DNA of 27,295 nucleotides from Candidatus Hadersleviella danica (lineage in GTDB: Bacteria > Chloroflexota > Anaerolineae > Promineifilales > Promineifilaceae). The notes beneath the pieces were generated by a model. That model searched no databases. It had not been told where the DNA came from and was given only the letters and a program-made list of their open reading frames with translations. The position numbers and the translations under genes are program-made. Within the stretch, counting starts at the first letter, position 1. Every line of letters starts with the position of its first letter. The stretch is from assembly GCA_016711405.1 (NCBI GenBank), contig JADJSZ010000099.1, positions 1 through 27,295 on the forward strand, given 5' to 3'. Of the stretch, positions 16,538 to 24,945 are shown piece by piece.

Positions 16538-16626
16538 ATTAGTAATTAGTAATTAGCAATTAGTAATGGGTAATGAAGCGGGTGGTTTATGGGCATTTAC
16601 TCATTACTCATTATTCATTACTCATT
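16538..16626. repeat. Heptamer inverted array between mrpC and mrpD
   Basis: The left arm is ATTAGTA, ATTAGTA, ATTAGCA and ATTAGTA (about 16538-16567). The right arm is TACTCAT, TACTCAT, TATTCAT and TACTCAT (about 16598-16625). The arms are related as reverse complements (ATGAGTA versus ATTAGTA) and would form an imperfect hairpin inside the operon mRNA. Confidence 0.72.
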
Positions 16627-16629
16627 GTT

Positions 16630-16980
16630 TTATTCTTGGTCGGTGCTGTTGAGGAGGTCGAGGTCGTCGGAGTTGAGGACGGCGTAGACCCGTTTGACGA
16701 GGACGATGGCAAAGGCTTGCGCTCCAAAGCCAATGACAATGGCGGTCAGGATGAGGGCTTGGGGGACGGGGTCGGCAAAGTTGCCCGTGAGGGTGGTGGC
16801 GGCCGAATCAATCAGGGGGGGGAGTTTGCTTTCGACCCCACCCATGCTAAAAATGAGCAAGTTTGCTCCCTGCCCGAGCAGAGCCAATCCTAAGATGATT
16901 TTGACGATACTGCGCCGCAAAATCATGAATAAACCAGCACCGAAGAGGATGCCAATGAGGAGGGCGAGGAGGAATTGCAT
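16630..16980 (-). CDS. mrpC: Mrp/Mnh antiporter subunit C (NuoK-like)
   Basis: 116 residues with three transmembrane helices, as in NuoK: ALLIGILFGAGLFMIL, IVKIILGLALLGQGANLLIF and DPVPQALILTAIVIGFGAQAFAIVL. The PVPQALILTAIVI segment is the MrpC/MnhC signature. The C-terminal tail is short and acidic (NSDDLDLLNSTDQE). It lies between mrpB and mrpD, separated from both by short low-complexity spacers. The start ATG sits behind a CTCTCCTCTCCC tract with no Shine-Dalgarno. Confidence 0.94.
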   Translation of the reverse strand: MQFLLALLIGILFGAGLFMILRRSIVKIILGLALLGQGANLLIFSMGGVESKLPPLIDSAATTLTGNFADPVPQALILTAIVIGFGAQAFAIVLVKRVYAVLNSDDLDLLNSTDQE

Positions 16981-17013
16981 GGGAGAGGAGAGAAGAGAGA
17001 AGAGAGAGAGGGG
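16981..17013. repeat. GAGAAGA purine tract between mrpB and mrpC
   Basis: GGGAGAGGAGAGAAGAGAGA and further GA-rich sequence fill the whole mrpB-mrpC gap. Units AGAGAAG recur at about 7 bases. It reads as pyrimidine-rich in the operon mRNA, directly ahead of mrpC. Confidence 0.55.
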
Positions 17014-17505
17014 TTAGTGGTTGGGTTTGGGGTGTTTGGGTTTTTTGTGGGGGGCGAGGGTGGCGTTTTGGTCTACTAACTCTTCGTGAATGAGTTCTTC
17101 TTGGAGGGTGAAGATGATGAGCAAGACCACGCCGAGGACGGTGAGGTAGACCCCGATATCGAAGAAGAAGGGGGTTCCTATTTTGCCAATGGCGGGGATG
17201 AGTATCTGTTCGTTCCAGAGGGCGGTCATAAAGGGACGGCCGGTGAACAGGGGCGAGACGAGGGTGCTGGAAACGGCCGTGAGCAACCCCACCCCAATAA
17301 ATTGCTGGGGCGCAAAGCGCACCAACCGCCGCGCATCTTCCACCCCAAAGCCAATGGCATACAGGGCGATGGCACTAGCGGCCAACAAACCACCCACAAA
17401 CCCCCCGCCCGGCTCGTTGTGCCCCCGAAAGAGGACAAACAAGGAGAACATAAGCAACAGTGGTAAAAGGTAGCGTGTGGCCGTGCGTAAAATGAGAGAG
17501 TCCAT
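17014..17505 (-). CDS. mrpB: Mrp/Mnh antiporter subunit B
   Basis: 163 residues with four transmembrane helices. Family features: LFVLFRGHNEPGGGFVGGLLAASA near the N-terminus and GTPFFFDIGVYLTVLGVVLLI in the last helix. The C-terminus is a basic hydrophilic tail (PHKKPKHPKPNH). It matches the MnhB-type partner of MrpA. It follows mrpA after about 73 bases of heptamer repeats. The ATG is preceded by a C-run, with no Shine-Dalgarno. Length is slightly above the usual 140-150 because of the tail. Confidence 0.94.
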   Translation of the reverse strand: MDSLILRTATRYLLPLLLMFSLFVLFRGHNEPGGGFVGGLLAASAIALYAIGFGVEDARRLVRFAPQQFIGVGLLTAVSSTLVSPLFTGRPFMTALWNEQILIPAIGKIGTPFFFDIGVYLTVLGVVLLIIFTLQEELIHEELVDQNATLAPHKKPKHPKPNH

Positions 17506-17512
17506 AGGGGGG

Positions 17513-17580
17513 AGTGGTTAGTGGTTAGTGGTTAGTGAGTAGTATTTAGTTCCGCAATCCGCGTTCCGCAATCCGCAATC
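17513..17580. repeat. Heptamer arrays between mrpA and mrpB
   Basis: GGTTAGT units three times (about 17516-17536), followed by GCAATCC, GCGTTCC, GCAATCC and GCAATCA (about 17553-17580). The second array ends exactly at the mrpA stop. Confidence 0.72.
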
Positions 17581-19855
17581 ACTTCCGTTTGGCTTGAATG
17601 AGGGTGTAGACCCCGATAGCGGCCACGGCCAGTACGGTGATTTCGACCATAGTGTCGAGGCCGCGAAAATCTACGAGGATGACGTTGACGACGTTGCGCC
17701 CTTTGGCTATGGTGTAGCTCGTGTCGGCGAAATAATCGGTCAGGGGGGTTCCCGTGGGCACGGCCGTCACTGTCAGGGCAAACAAGAACATCAAGAGGCC
17801 GACCGAGCCAGCCACAATGGCATCGCGGGTGCGTGCCCACGGCCGCGAAAGAGTGACAAAACGGGGCAAGCGATAGAGAACCAAGACAAACAAAATAACC
17901 GTCAGCGTCTCGATGGCGAATTGGGTCATGGCCAAATCGGGCGCGTTGAAGAGGACATAGAGCAAGGCGATGCCATACCCCACCACGCCCATTGCGGCCA
18001 CGGCCGCCAAACGCGATTTGGCCAAAATAACCATGACCACGGCCAAGATAATCATCCCCACCAGCAACCCTTCATAAATAGAAATGCCTGCCAGCGAAAA
18101 TTCGGTGGGAATCGTGGGGAGTAAGAAGAAGCCTGCTAAGCCGATGAGGGTGACAAAGACATAGGTGAGGTAGACTCGCAAATGGCCATTTTGGATGAGA
18201 CCCGTGAGCCATGCGGCGATACTGAGCAAGCCATTGAGACCCTTGAAGTACCATACTTCGGGGCCAAAACGAGAGACGGCCGTGTTGGAGCGCATGGCGG
18301 ACGGCCGTAACTTCTCATGGAGCAAATAGCCCCCCACCCCCAACAGCCATGTCAGCAAACTGAGGGCAAAAGGGGAGGGCAGGCCATCGTGCCACAGGGC
18401 GAGCGAGGGGGGAATGAGGTAGAGTTTGACGGCGTAGGCCTCGCCCGCAATGGCTTGGGCGGCGGGCTGAATAATCTGCCCCGCAAAGAAGCTGGAGCCG
18501 ACGAACAGCCCTGCCAACAGGGCCAACACCCCCAACACGATAGGGCCGAACCACAAAGACCAAACCCCTTCATGGACATCTTTGGGGGCTGTGCCCTTAA
18601 AGAAGGGGCCAATGAGGATAATGCCGGCCGACGTAACCATGAGCACATTGGTTAGAAAAGCTGTCAGCGACAAGCCCGCCACCCACCTTTGGCTCTCCAG
18701 CGTCGTCTCGTAGATGAGTTCTTTGGCTACAAAGCCCACGAGGGGGGGAAACCCCGCCATCGAAATAGTAGCCAAGAGCAGAGCGGCCAAGGTGTAGGGC
18801 ATGGCGCGCGCCAAACCCGCCAATTGGGTTACATCGCGTGTGCCTGTCTCGTGGTCAATGGCCCCCGCAATCATAAACAAGGCTCCTTTGTAGAGGGAGT
18901 GGGTGATGAGGAAGAGGACGGCCGCTTTCAGAGCCACCTCGCTCACCGCACCCAAGCCGAGCAAAAAGACCAACGCCCCCAAGGCACTAACCGTGGTGTA
19001 GGCCATGATGCGCTTGAGATCTACTTGTTGCCAAGCCAGCCACGCCCCCAACAAACCTGTAAAACCCCCCACAAGGGTGAGGCTGTAAAACCATGCCTCG
19101 GTGCCGCCCAAAATGGGATGGAACCGCGCCAGCAAATAGACACCTGCTTTAACCATCGTGGCTGAGTGTAAGTAGGCGCTGACGGGCGTGGGGGCGGCCA
19201 TCGCGTTGGGGAGCCAGAAATGGAAGGGGAATTGAGCCGATTTGGTGAAGGCTCCGATGAGGACGAGGGTGAGCGCGGCCGTGTAAAGCCCGCTCTCCCG
19301 AAACACATCCCCCTGCGCCAACAAGGTCGAGATTTGCCAACTGCCGCCGATGATGCCCAACAAAATCAGCCCCGCCAACAGAACCAATCCCCCAGTGCCC
19401 GTCACCACCAACGCTTGCAGAGCCGATGTTTGCGATTTAACGCTCTCGTGCTTGAAGCCAATTAAAAGGTAGGAGGTAATGGAGGTGAGTTCCCAGAAAA
19501 CGAAGAGCAAGATGAGGTTATCGGCCAGCACGACCCCGAGCATAGCGGCCATGAATAGGCCGAGAATGACGTAGAAACGGCCGATGTATTCATCGCCCGC
19601 CATGTAGCCGCTGGCATAAATCAGGATTAGCCCGCCGATGCCCAGTATCAACAGCGCCATGACCAGCCCTAACCCATCGAGGCGCAAATTGAGCGACACA
19701 TCTAAGGCGGGAATCCATTGCCCATTGAAGGCGGGGTAGTCGCCTGCGGCGATCCGGCCGCTAAAAGTGGCGAAGTAACCTGCTAAAGCCAAGGGTAGGA
19801 GGCCAAACAACCAATATAAATTGCTTTTAGGGGGATGATGGGTTTTGCCAGACAA
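17579..19855 (-). CDS. mrpA: Mrp/Mnh antiporter subunit A (NuoL-like, with DUF4040 and C-terminal extension)
   Basis: 758 residues, unbroken. The N-terminal two thirds is a NuoL-like channel with E122 (FVFWELTSITSYLL), K205 (FTKSAQFPFHFWLP), H230 and K236 (YLHSATMVKAGVYL). The C-terminal third has the MrpA-specific DUF4040 stretch (GYGIALLYVLFNAPDLAMTQ) and a final MbhE-like membrane part ending LIQAKRK. As first gene of mrpABCDEFG it encodes the ion-path subunit of a Na+(K+)/H+ antiporter used in pH and sodium homeostasis. The start is a TTG at 19855, chosen because an in-frame stop lies two codons upstream; no ribosome site is visible, so the start is the weakest part of this call. The promoter must lie in 19856-20475. 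Confidence 0.93.
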   Translation of the reverse strand: MSGKTHHPPKSNLYWLFGLLPLALAGYFATFSGRIAAGDYPAFNGQWIPALDVSLNLRLDGLGLVMALLILGIGGLILIYASGYMAGDEYIGRFYVILGLFMAAMLGVVLADNLILLFVFWELTSITSYLLIGFKHESVKSQTSALQALVVTGTGGLVLLAGLILLGIIGGSWQISTLLAQGDVFRESGLYTAALTLVLIGAFTKSAQFPFHFWLPNAMAAPTPVSAYLHSATMVKAGVYLLARFHPILGGTEAWFYSLTLVGGFTGLLGAWLAWQQVDLKRIMAYTTVSALGALVFLLGLGAVSEVALKAAVLFLITHSLYKGALFMIAGAIDHETGTRDVTQLAGLARAMPYTLAALLLATISMAGFPPLVGFVAKELIYETTLESQRWVAGLSLTAFLTNVLMVTSAGIILIGPFFKGTAPKDVHEGVWSLWFGPIVLGVLALLAGLFVGSSFFAGQIIQPAAQAIAGEAYAVKLYLIPPSLALWHDGLPSPFALSLLTWLLGVGGYLLHEKLRPSAMRSNTAVSRFGPEVWYFKGLNGLLSIAAWLTGLIQNGHLRVYLTYVFVTLIGLAGFFLLPTIPTEFSLAGISIYEGLLVGMIILAVVMVILAKSRLAAVAAMGVVGYGIALLYVLFNAPDLAMTQFAIETLTVILFVLVLYRLPRFVTLSRPWARTRDAIVAGSVGLLMFLFALTVTAVPTGTPLTDYFADTSYTIAKGRNVVNVILVDFRGLDTMVEITVLAVAAIGVYTLIQAKRK

Positions 19856-20475
19856 AGATGTTTACCAGTAGGGGAGAGGATGGTTAGAGGGTGTAGCAGG
19901 ACGCCATTTTAGCAGAAAATGGGTGGTGTTGCCGGCTGGCACAGCTCGCATGGCGCAAGATAAGCCATTGCGGAAGAGCTTTTGTACTCTCTTCGCTATA
20001 GTGCAAGCGGGGGCAACGGCCGAATAAATCTTATTGTTTGTTTGTTTTTTGCGCTGGCGCTTTCTGCCTAAGCTGATGAAAAGTACGGCCGTTGGAGAAC
20101 ACACAATTTCTTTTCGAGCCAGTTATCCTAGCCGAAGACATGGTATTGTCTCGCCTTGTCTCTAATTTACAGCCTCTTGTCTCTAACAACTATGGTCTTG
20201 TTTCTAACAAATGTTGTCTTGTCTCTAGCAAACTACTCCTTCCCTTAACTCCGCTATTTCTCAGGCTGTGCAGGAGGCAACGATACGCTTTTTTCACCAT
20301 CAGCTATTGTTTCTCCCTGACTATTTTGTTACAACATAACAAACTCCGCGTGCCCTCTCCCAAGCAACACAAACCAAAGCCGAAACATGAAGTTGCCTGA
20401 AGGTGTTTTCGGAATTTTCGGCCATATTGCTTTGTTTTCGGGGCATGTCGCTCGACCCTAAAATACAAAAAAATA
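19856..20475. other. Regulatory spacer upstream of mrpA, no credible gene
   Basis: Reading frames of about 80 and 100 residues cross this region on the two strands. They have no protein-like character; the + strand one owes its length to a 21-base repeat. The region is AT-richer than the genes and contains the 20155-20238 repeat, isolated CGGCCG sites near 19998 and 20087, and poly-A/T stretches near 20460. It probably holds the mrp promoter. Confidence 0.5.
20155..20238. repeat. Four direct repeats with exact 21-base period (CTTGTCTCTAACAA)
   Basis: CTTGTCTCTAA starts at 20155 and 20176, CTTGTTTCTAA at 20197 and CTTGTCTCTAG at 20218, each step exactly 21 bases. Two copies contain the dyad TTGT-N5-ACAA. 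Twenty-one bases is two helical turns, so the copies face the same side of DNA, as expected for an array of regulator sites. The array lies about 300 bases upstream of mrpA. Confidence 0.75.
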
Positions 20476-20593
20476 GTAACTATTCAGGCGTGATGTTTCG
20501 AGAGTTGTTACAAGTTACAAGTTACAGATTACATGAGGCTATGTAACTTGTAACCTGTAACCGAGAACCAAGGCTTTCAACCTGAATAGTTAC
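20476..20593. mobile_element. MITE-like TIR element, copy 2
   Basis: Perfect 13-bp terminal inverted repeats: GTAACTATTCAGG (20476-20488) and CCTGAATAGTTAC (20581-20593). The interior has GTTACAA, GTTACAA, GTTACAG and ATTACAT heptamers facing GTAACTT, GTAACCT and GTAACCG, so the whole 118 bases can fold on itself. It is homologous along its length to 10061-10171. It ends 28 bases before the lipoprotein start. Confidence 0.75.
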
Positions 20594-20620
20594 CAAAATT
20601 AGCTCAACGAGGAATTCTCT

Positions 20621-21925
20621 ATGTCGCCCTTCACTTCCCCTTCCTTGTGGCGTTGGCTCTTGTTGGTGTTGGCTTTGGTGGGCTGTGCCAGCCCCGCGGC
20701 CGATGCTCCCCCTGTCCCCCCCACGGCCGAACCCATTACGTTGCGCTTTATTGGTGTGCCCAATGGCATTGGTTACGAACTCGATAGCGAGTTGTTGGCA
20801 GGTTTCACGGCCGAAACGGGTATCCAAGTTGAATTTGTGCCGGGGCCAGAATCCACCACCGAACGCATTGCCCAATACGAAGAGCTGTTGCAGAGCCAAT
20901 CCCCCACTGTCGATGTCTACCAAATTGATGTGATTTGGCCGGGTTTGTTGGCTGAACACATGGTGGATTTAGCCCCCCATTTTGAGGCGGAAATCCCCCA
21001 ATACTTTCCTACTATTATCGAGAACAATACGGTAGACGGCCGTTTGATTGGCATTCCCTTCTTCACCGATGCAGGCTTGCTCTACTACCGCACCGATTTG
21101 TTGGACAAATATGGCTATGATGCACCACCCGCCACGTGGGATGAGCTGGAGCGCATGGCCAGTGTTATCCAAATTGGCGAACGAGAAGAGGGCAATGTGG
21201 ACTTTTGGGGCTATGTTTGGCAAGGAGCCGCCTACGAAGGGTTAACTTGCAACGCACTCGAGTGGCAAGCCTCTAGCGGGGGCGGGGTGATTGTGGAAGC
21301 TGACGGCCGCGTAAACGTCAACAACCCCGCCATGTTGGCCGCCCTAGAGCAGGCGGCGGGTTGGGTGGGAACCATCTCTCCCTTGGGTGTCACAGGTTTT
21401 CAAGAAGAAGATGCCCGCAGTGTGTGGCAAGCGGGCAATGCCGCCTTTATGCGCAATTGGCCCTATGCCTATGCGTTTGGGCAAGAAAGCAACTCGATTA
21501 TCAAAGACCAATTTGCCATCACCGTTTTGCCCAGCGGTGGCGAACGGCACGCCGACACCTTGGGTGGCTGGCAATTGGCCGTCTCTAAATACTCGGCTTA
21601 CCCCGAGGAGGCCATCGCTTTGGTACGCTACATGACCAGCCCTGAGGTGCAAGCCCAACGCGCCATTCGCGGCTCTTATGTACCGACCATCCCCGCGTTG
21701 TACAGCGATGCGGCCGTGTTAGCCGCCAATCCCTTCTTTGCCGATTTGCAAGATGTCTTTGTGGATGGAGCGGTTGCGCGGCCGTCCACCGTTACAAGCG
21801 CTCTCTATAACGATGTTTCACGCGCCTACTTTGCCGCCATCCACCAAGCCCTGACAGGCGACCAAACGGCCGCCCAAGCCCTCGCCGACCTCGAAATAGA
21901 ATTGCAAACCATTCTGAATCAGTAG
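20621..21925 (+). CDS. Extracellular solute-binding lipoprotein (family 1, sugar-type)
   Basis: 434 residues. The signal peptide (SLWRWLLLVLALVG) ends in a lipobox ALVGC, so C22 would be lipidated and anchor the protein outside the membrane. The mature part begins ASPAADAPP and then ITLRFIGVPNGIGYELD. The family 1 binding-protein pattern follows: FTAETGIQVEFVPG, VDVYQIDVIWPGLLAEHMVDL, GIPFFTDAGLLYYRTDLLDKYG, PPATWDELERMA, WQAGNAAFMRNWPYAY and GGWQLAVSKYS. The ligand is probably a carbohydrate or similar solute. GAGGA lies about 9 bases before the ATG. No permease or ATPase genes are adjacent; instead a sensor kinase and two receivers follow, which favours a sensing role or use of distant permeases. 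The stop TAG opens a heptamer array. Confidence 0.92.
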   Translation: MSPFTSPSLWRWLLLVLALVGCASPAADAPPVPPTAEPITLRFIGVPNGIGYELDSELLAGFTAETGIQVEFVPGPESTTERIAQYEELLQSQSPTVDVYQIDVIWPGLLAEHMVDLAPHFEAEIPQYFPTIIENNTVDGRLIGIPFFTDAGLLYYRTDLLDKYGYDAPPATWDELERMASVIQIGEREEGNVDFWGYVWQGAAYEGLTCNALEWQASSGGGVIVEADGRVNVNNPAMLAALEQAAGWVGTISPLGVTGFQEEDARSVWQAGNAAFMRNWPYAYAFGQESNSIIKDQFAITVLPSGGERHADTLGGWQLAVSKYSAYPEEAIALVRYMTSPEVQAQRAIRGSYVPTIPALYSDAAVLAANPFFADLQDVFVDGAVARPSTVTSALYNDVSRAYFAAIHQALTGDQTAAQALADLEIELQTILNQ

Positions 21926-21992
21926 AAAGTGCTAAGTGCTGAGTGGAAAGTTACTACTTTTCACTCAGCACTTTCCACTCAGCACTTACTCC
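21926..21992. repeat. Heptamer array folding into an 18-bp perfect stem
   Basis: AAGTGCTGAGTGGAAAGT (21934-21951) is exactly complementary to ACTTTCCACTCAGCACTT (21970-21987) around an 18-base loop. Both arms are made of 7-base units such as AAGTGCT/GAGTGGA and CACTCAG/CACTTTC. It fills the whole gap between the lipoprotein stop and the kinase start. Confidence 0.85.
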
Positions 21993-24427
21993 ATGCGCTC
22001 CCGCTCCACCCCTCTTGGAAACCAACTTCTACTGGCCTTCGCGGCCGTCTCTTTGCTGTCCCTCCTGCCCATCGTCTCCATCTTCATTTGGCAAACCCAA
22101 AACACGCTCACCGAACAAACGGGGCAGACCTTTGCCTCATTGGCTGGCTCTAACAGCCAGCGGCTAAGTGTGGATTTGGGCACCGAACTTGTTTTGCTCC
22201 AAAACCTCAGCCAAACCGAGCTATTCCTCACTCGTATCTCGCAAACCAGCGAGCGGGAACTGGGGAGTCTGAGCACGGCCGAGCGCGAAGCGTTGCTGGC
22301 CGAGCGCGAAGCCTCATGGCAGGCGGGCGACAACAGTATTTTAGAGAACTTTGTGCTGGTCAACGCCGCCAGTAGCCAACTCAACACCTTTGCCACCCGT
22401 TTTCCCCAACACACCGAACTGTTGATGACCGACCGTTTTGGCTCGGCCGTGGCCACCAGTGGCTATTTGCCCGAAAAATACATCTATGCAGATGAAGCAT
22501 GGTGGCAAAAATTGTGGGCTAATCGCTTTGTGACACAGGTGCAGGTGGGAGATGTCGTTTTAGACACGGCCGCCAACCAAACCCTCGTTAACCTCGAGTT
22601 TATCTTCCAAGCCCCCAACACGACCGCTTTTCGGGGCATTTTGCGCTCGCGCCTGCGCCTTGCCCAGCTACGCACCTTGGCCGATGTCTCCTTGCCGGGC
22701 GAGACGGGCGAACTGATGGTGATAGATGGCACAGGGTTGGTCATTTATGCCACCGATTCAGCTCGCGTGGGAAGCACCTTGCCCTTGTTGACGGAGCCGT
22801 GGACGGCCGTGACCGATACCGACGGCCGCGCTGTGATTCGTGGGCAATCCCCCGTCCAACCAACCGTCGCGGGTTTGCCCACCGATAGCTTCAACTGGTA
22901 CATTATCATCCAGCAAGATGCGGCCGAGGCTTTGGCCACAGTGTCCCAACTGACCCGCTTGTCGGTGGTGGGGGCGTTGCTGGCTCTTGGTTTGGCCATG
23001 GTGGTGGGCTACCAAATTACGCGCCAGTTGGTGCGACCAATCGAAAACCTGACCCAAACGGCCGTGGCCATCGCCGCAGGCGATTTGCGCCGCACGGCCG
23101 AACGGCTTGGCCCGCAAGAGCTACAAACATTGGCTGAGGCGTTCAACTCCACCACCAGCCAGCTCCGCCAAACGCTGGAAAGCCTTGAGCATAGAGTGGG
23201 CGAACGCACGGCCGAACTGGCCCAACGGGTCGATCAACTCAACCTGCTCAACCAAGTTGGCCAAGAGATTATTTCGCTGTTGGATACGGCCGTGCTTTTG
23301 CCGCGCATCACCACCCTCCTGCGCGAGAGCTTCGACTATTATGCCGTCATTCTCTTTTTGCTCGACGACGAACGACAAACGCTCAACATCGGTGCTTCTG
23401 CGCCCGCTGGCTTGCCCTTGCAACTGCGCGTGGGGCAAGGCATTGTCGGCCGTGTGGCGCGCATTGCCCAGCCGCTGGTGGTTAACAATGTGGCTCGCGA
23501 CCCCTATTACCAATTTGAAGAAAGCCTGCCTGATACCCAAGCGGAACTTGCTTTGCCTTTGCGGGTGGGGGAGAAGCTGTTGGGGGTGCTAGACCTGCAA
23601 AGTGCGCGGTATGATGTGTTCACGGCCGATACCGTCACCCTCTTCACCACCTTGGCTGACCAAATCGCCATCGCCATTTACAACGCCCAACTGTTCGAGT
23701 CGGCCTCGGCCGCCCAAAAAGAGGCGGAACGCGCCAACCAAATCAAATCCCAATTCTTGGCCAACATGAGCCACGAACTGCGCACCCCGCTCAACGCCAT
23801 CATCAACTTCACGGGCTTTGTGGCGGATGGCTTGTTGGGCGAGGTCAACGAAGAGCAAGTGGATTCGCTCGGCAAAGTGCTCACCAGCAGTGACCATCTG
23901 CTGAGCCTTATCAACGATGTCCTCGACCTCTCTAAAATCGAAACGGGGCAAATGTCGCTCTTTTTGCAGGAGGTAGACCTCAATGCTATTTTGGGCAGTG
24001 TTTCATCCACAGCCAAAGGCCTCATCAAAGACAAGCCGCTGGAATTGGAGCTAGAAATTGAGGGCAAATTGCCCCTCATCCAAGGCGATAAGCGGCGTAT
24101 CCGCCAAATTTTGCTCAATCTCATCTCAAATGCGGTCAAATTTACGCTATCGGGCACAATTGCCATTCGCGCTTACCACACGGCCGAGGGTATCCACATG
24201 GCCGTGCGCGACACGGGTATTGGCATTGCCCCCGAAGACCAAGAGATGATTTTGAGTCGTTTCGCCAAGCGCAACATGACCTGTATAATGTATCTGGTAC
24301 AGGGTTAGGCTTGCCCATTACCAAGCATTTTGTGGAGGCACACGGCGGCCGTATTTGGCTCGAAAGTACCCTCGGTGCTGGCTCCACCTTTTATGTGACT
24401 TTGCCGTTGAATGACAGTAAAAAGTGA
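21993..24427 (+). CDS. Membrane sensor histidine kinase with HAMP and GAF domains, one frame break near the 3' end
   Basis: The start is ATG at 21993 (MRSRSTPLGNQLLLAF); an upstream in-frame start would be encoded by repeat DNA and is rejected. Transmembrane helix 1 is at about 11-33, an extracytoplasmic sensor domain of Cache type at about 34-318, and helix 2 at about 323-343. HAMP spans 344-400, a coiled linker leads to a GAF domain at about 425-568, and HisKA carries H594 (NMSHELRTPLNAI). The ATPase domain has N713 (NLISNAVKFT) and DTGIGIAPEDQ at 740-750. The open frame ends at 24308, but one missing T in the tttt run near 24249-24252 restores FESFRQAQHDLY, the G-box GTGLGLPITKHFVEAHGGRI and a normal end at the stop 24425-24427, about 811 residues. 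It follows the binding lipoprotein directly, so the lipoprotein may feed its sensor domain. Output is probably the two receivers downstream. Confidence 0.93.
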
Positions 24428-24501
24428 AAGGTGAAATGTAAAAAGTAAAAAGAACGCGGATCGCGACACTTCTCACTTTTTACTTTTGACTTCTCACTTG
24501 C
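24416..24501. repeat. Heptamer inverted array between kinase and first receiver
   Basis: The left arm has AAAAAGT, GAAAGGT, GAAATGT and AAAAAGT (about 24419-24446) and encodes the last Lys codons and the stop of the kinase. The right arm has CTTCTCA, CTTTTTA, CTTTTGA and CTTCTCA (about 24469-24496). Between them is GCGGATCGCG. The arms are imperfect reverse complements. Confidence 0.78.
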
Positions 24502-24514
24502 CCCCCTTCCTCCT

Positions 24515-24925
24515 ATGCCCACCCACCACCCCACCGTCCTTTATGTGGATGATGACCCGATGAGCCGGGATGTCCTTAAAATCCTTTTCCAAAAGGTAAT
24601 GGGGATTACCGATTTGTTCCTGTTGCCCAACAGCGAAAATTTCATGGCGCAGGTACAAGCCCTACCCCAGCTACCCGAAGTCATCTTTTTGGATATTCAG
24701 GTACGGCCGTTTAACGGCTACGAGATGCTGTCCATGTTGCGCCAAGACCCCGCCTATGCCCATCAACCCATCATCGCCCTCACCGCCAACGTGATGGCCA
24801 ACGATGTGGAACGCATGAAAAACGCAGGCTTCTCAGGTCTCATCGCCAAACCCATCACCAACCGCATCTTTCCCCTGCTGTTCAAAAAAATTCTCGCTGG
24901 CGAACCCGTTTGGTATATTAGTTGA
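24515..24925 (+). CDS. Single-domain response regulator (receiver only)
   Basis: 136 residues, CheY-like receiver with no output domain. The acidic cluster is VDDDP at 11-15, phospho-acceptor D60 (VIFLDIQ), T90 (IIALTAN) and K112 (IAKPI). The C-terminus ends in an extension, FKKILAGEPVWYIS, similar to the end of the next receiver. It probably accepts phosphate from the upstream HAMP-GAF kinase and passes it on or acts through protein contacts. The start follows CCCCCTTCCTCCT, with no Shine-Dalgarno. Confidence 0.93.
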   Translation: MPTHHPTVLYVDDDPMSRDVLKILFQKVMGITDLFLLPNSENFMAQVQALPQLPEVIFLDIQVRPFNGYEMLSMLRQDPAYAHQPIIALTANVMANDVERMKNAGFSGLIAKPITNRIFPLLFKKILAGEPVWYIS

Positions 24926-24945
24926 AACTACTCAGTCTACTTAAA

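Noticed and set aside
19862..20104. An 80-residue - strand reading frame ahead of mrpA
   Set aside because: Composition is not protein-like, it has no recognisable motif, and it occupies the likely mrp promoter region.
20155..20238. Possible CRISPR array
   Set aside because: Repeat plus spacer is only 21 bases and the copies are not separated by unique spacers of normal length; no cas genes are present.
20092..20400. A 102-residue + strand reading frame in the mrpA spacer
   Set aside because: Its LVSN-repeat protein pattern is simply the translation of the 21-base DNA repeat; the rest is Lys/Pro/Leu-rich without family features, and there is no ribosome site.
1590..24252. Programmed ribosomal frameshifting as the reason for the frame breaks
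   Set aside because: Thirteen or so sites in unrelated genes, including multiple sites in smc, without a shared slippery sequence plus structure; missing bases in runs fit sequencing error better.
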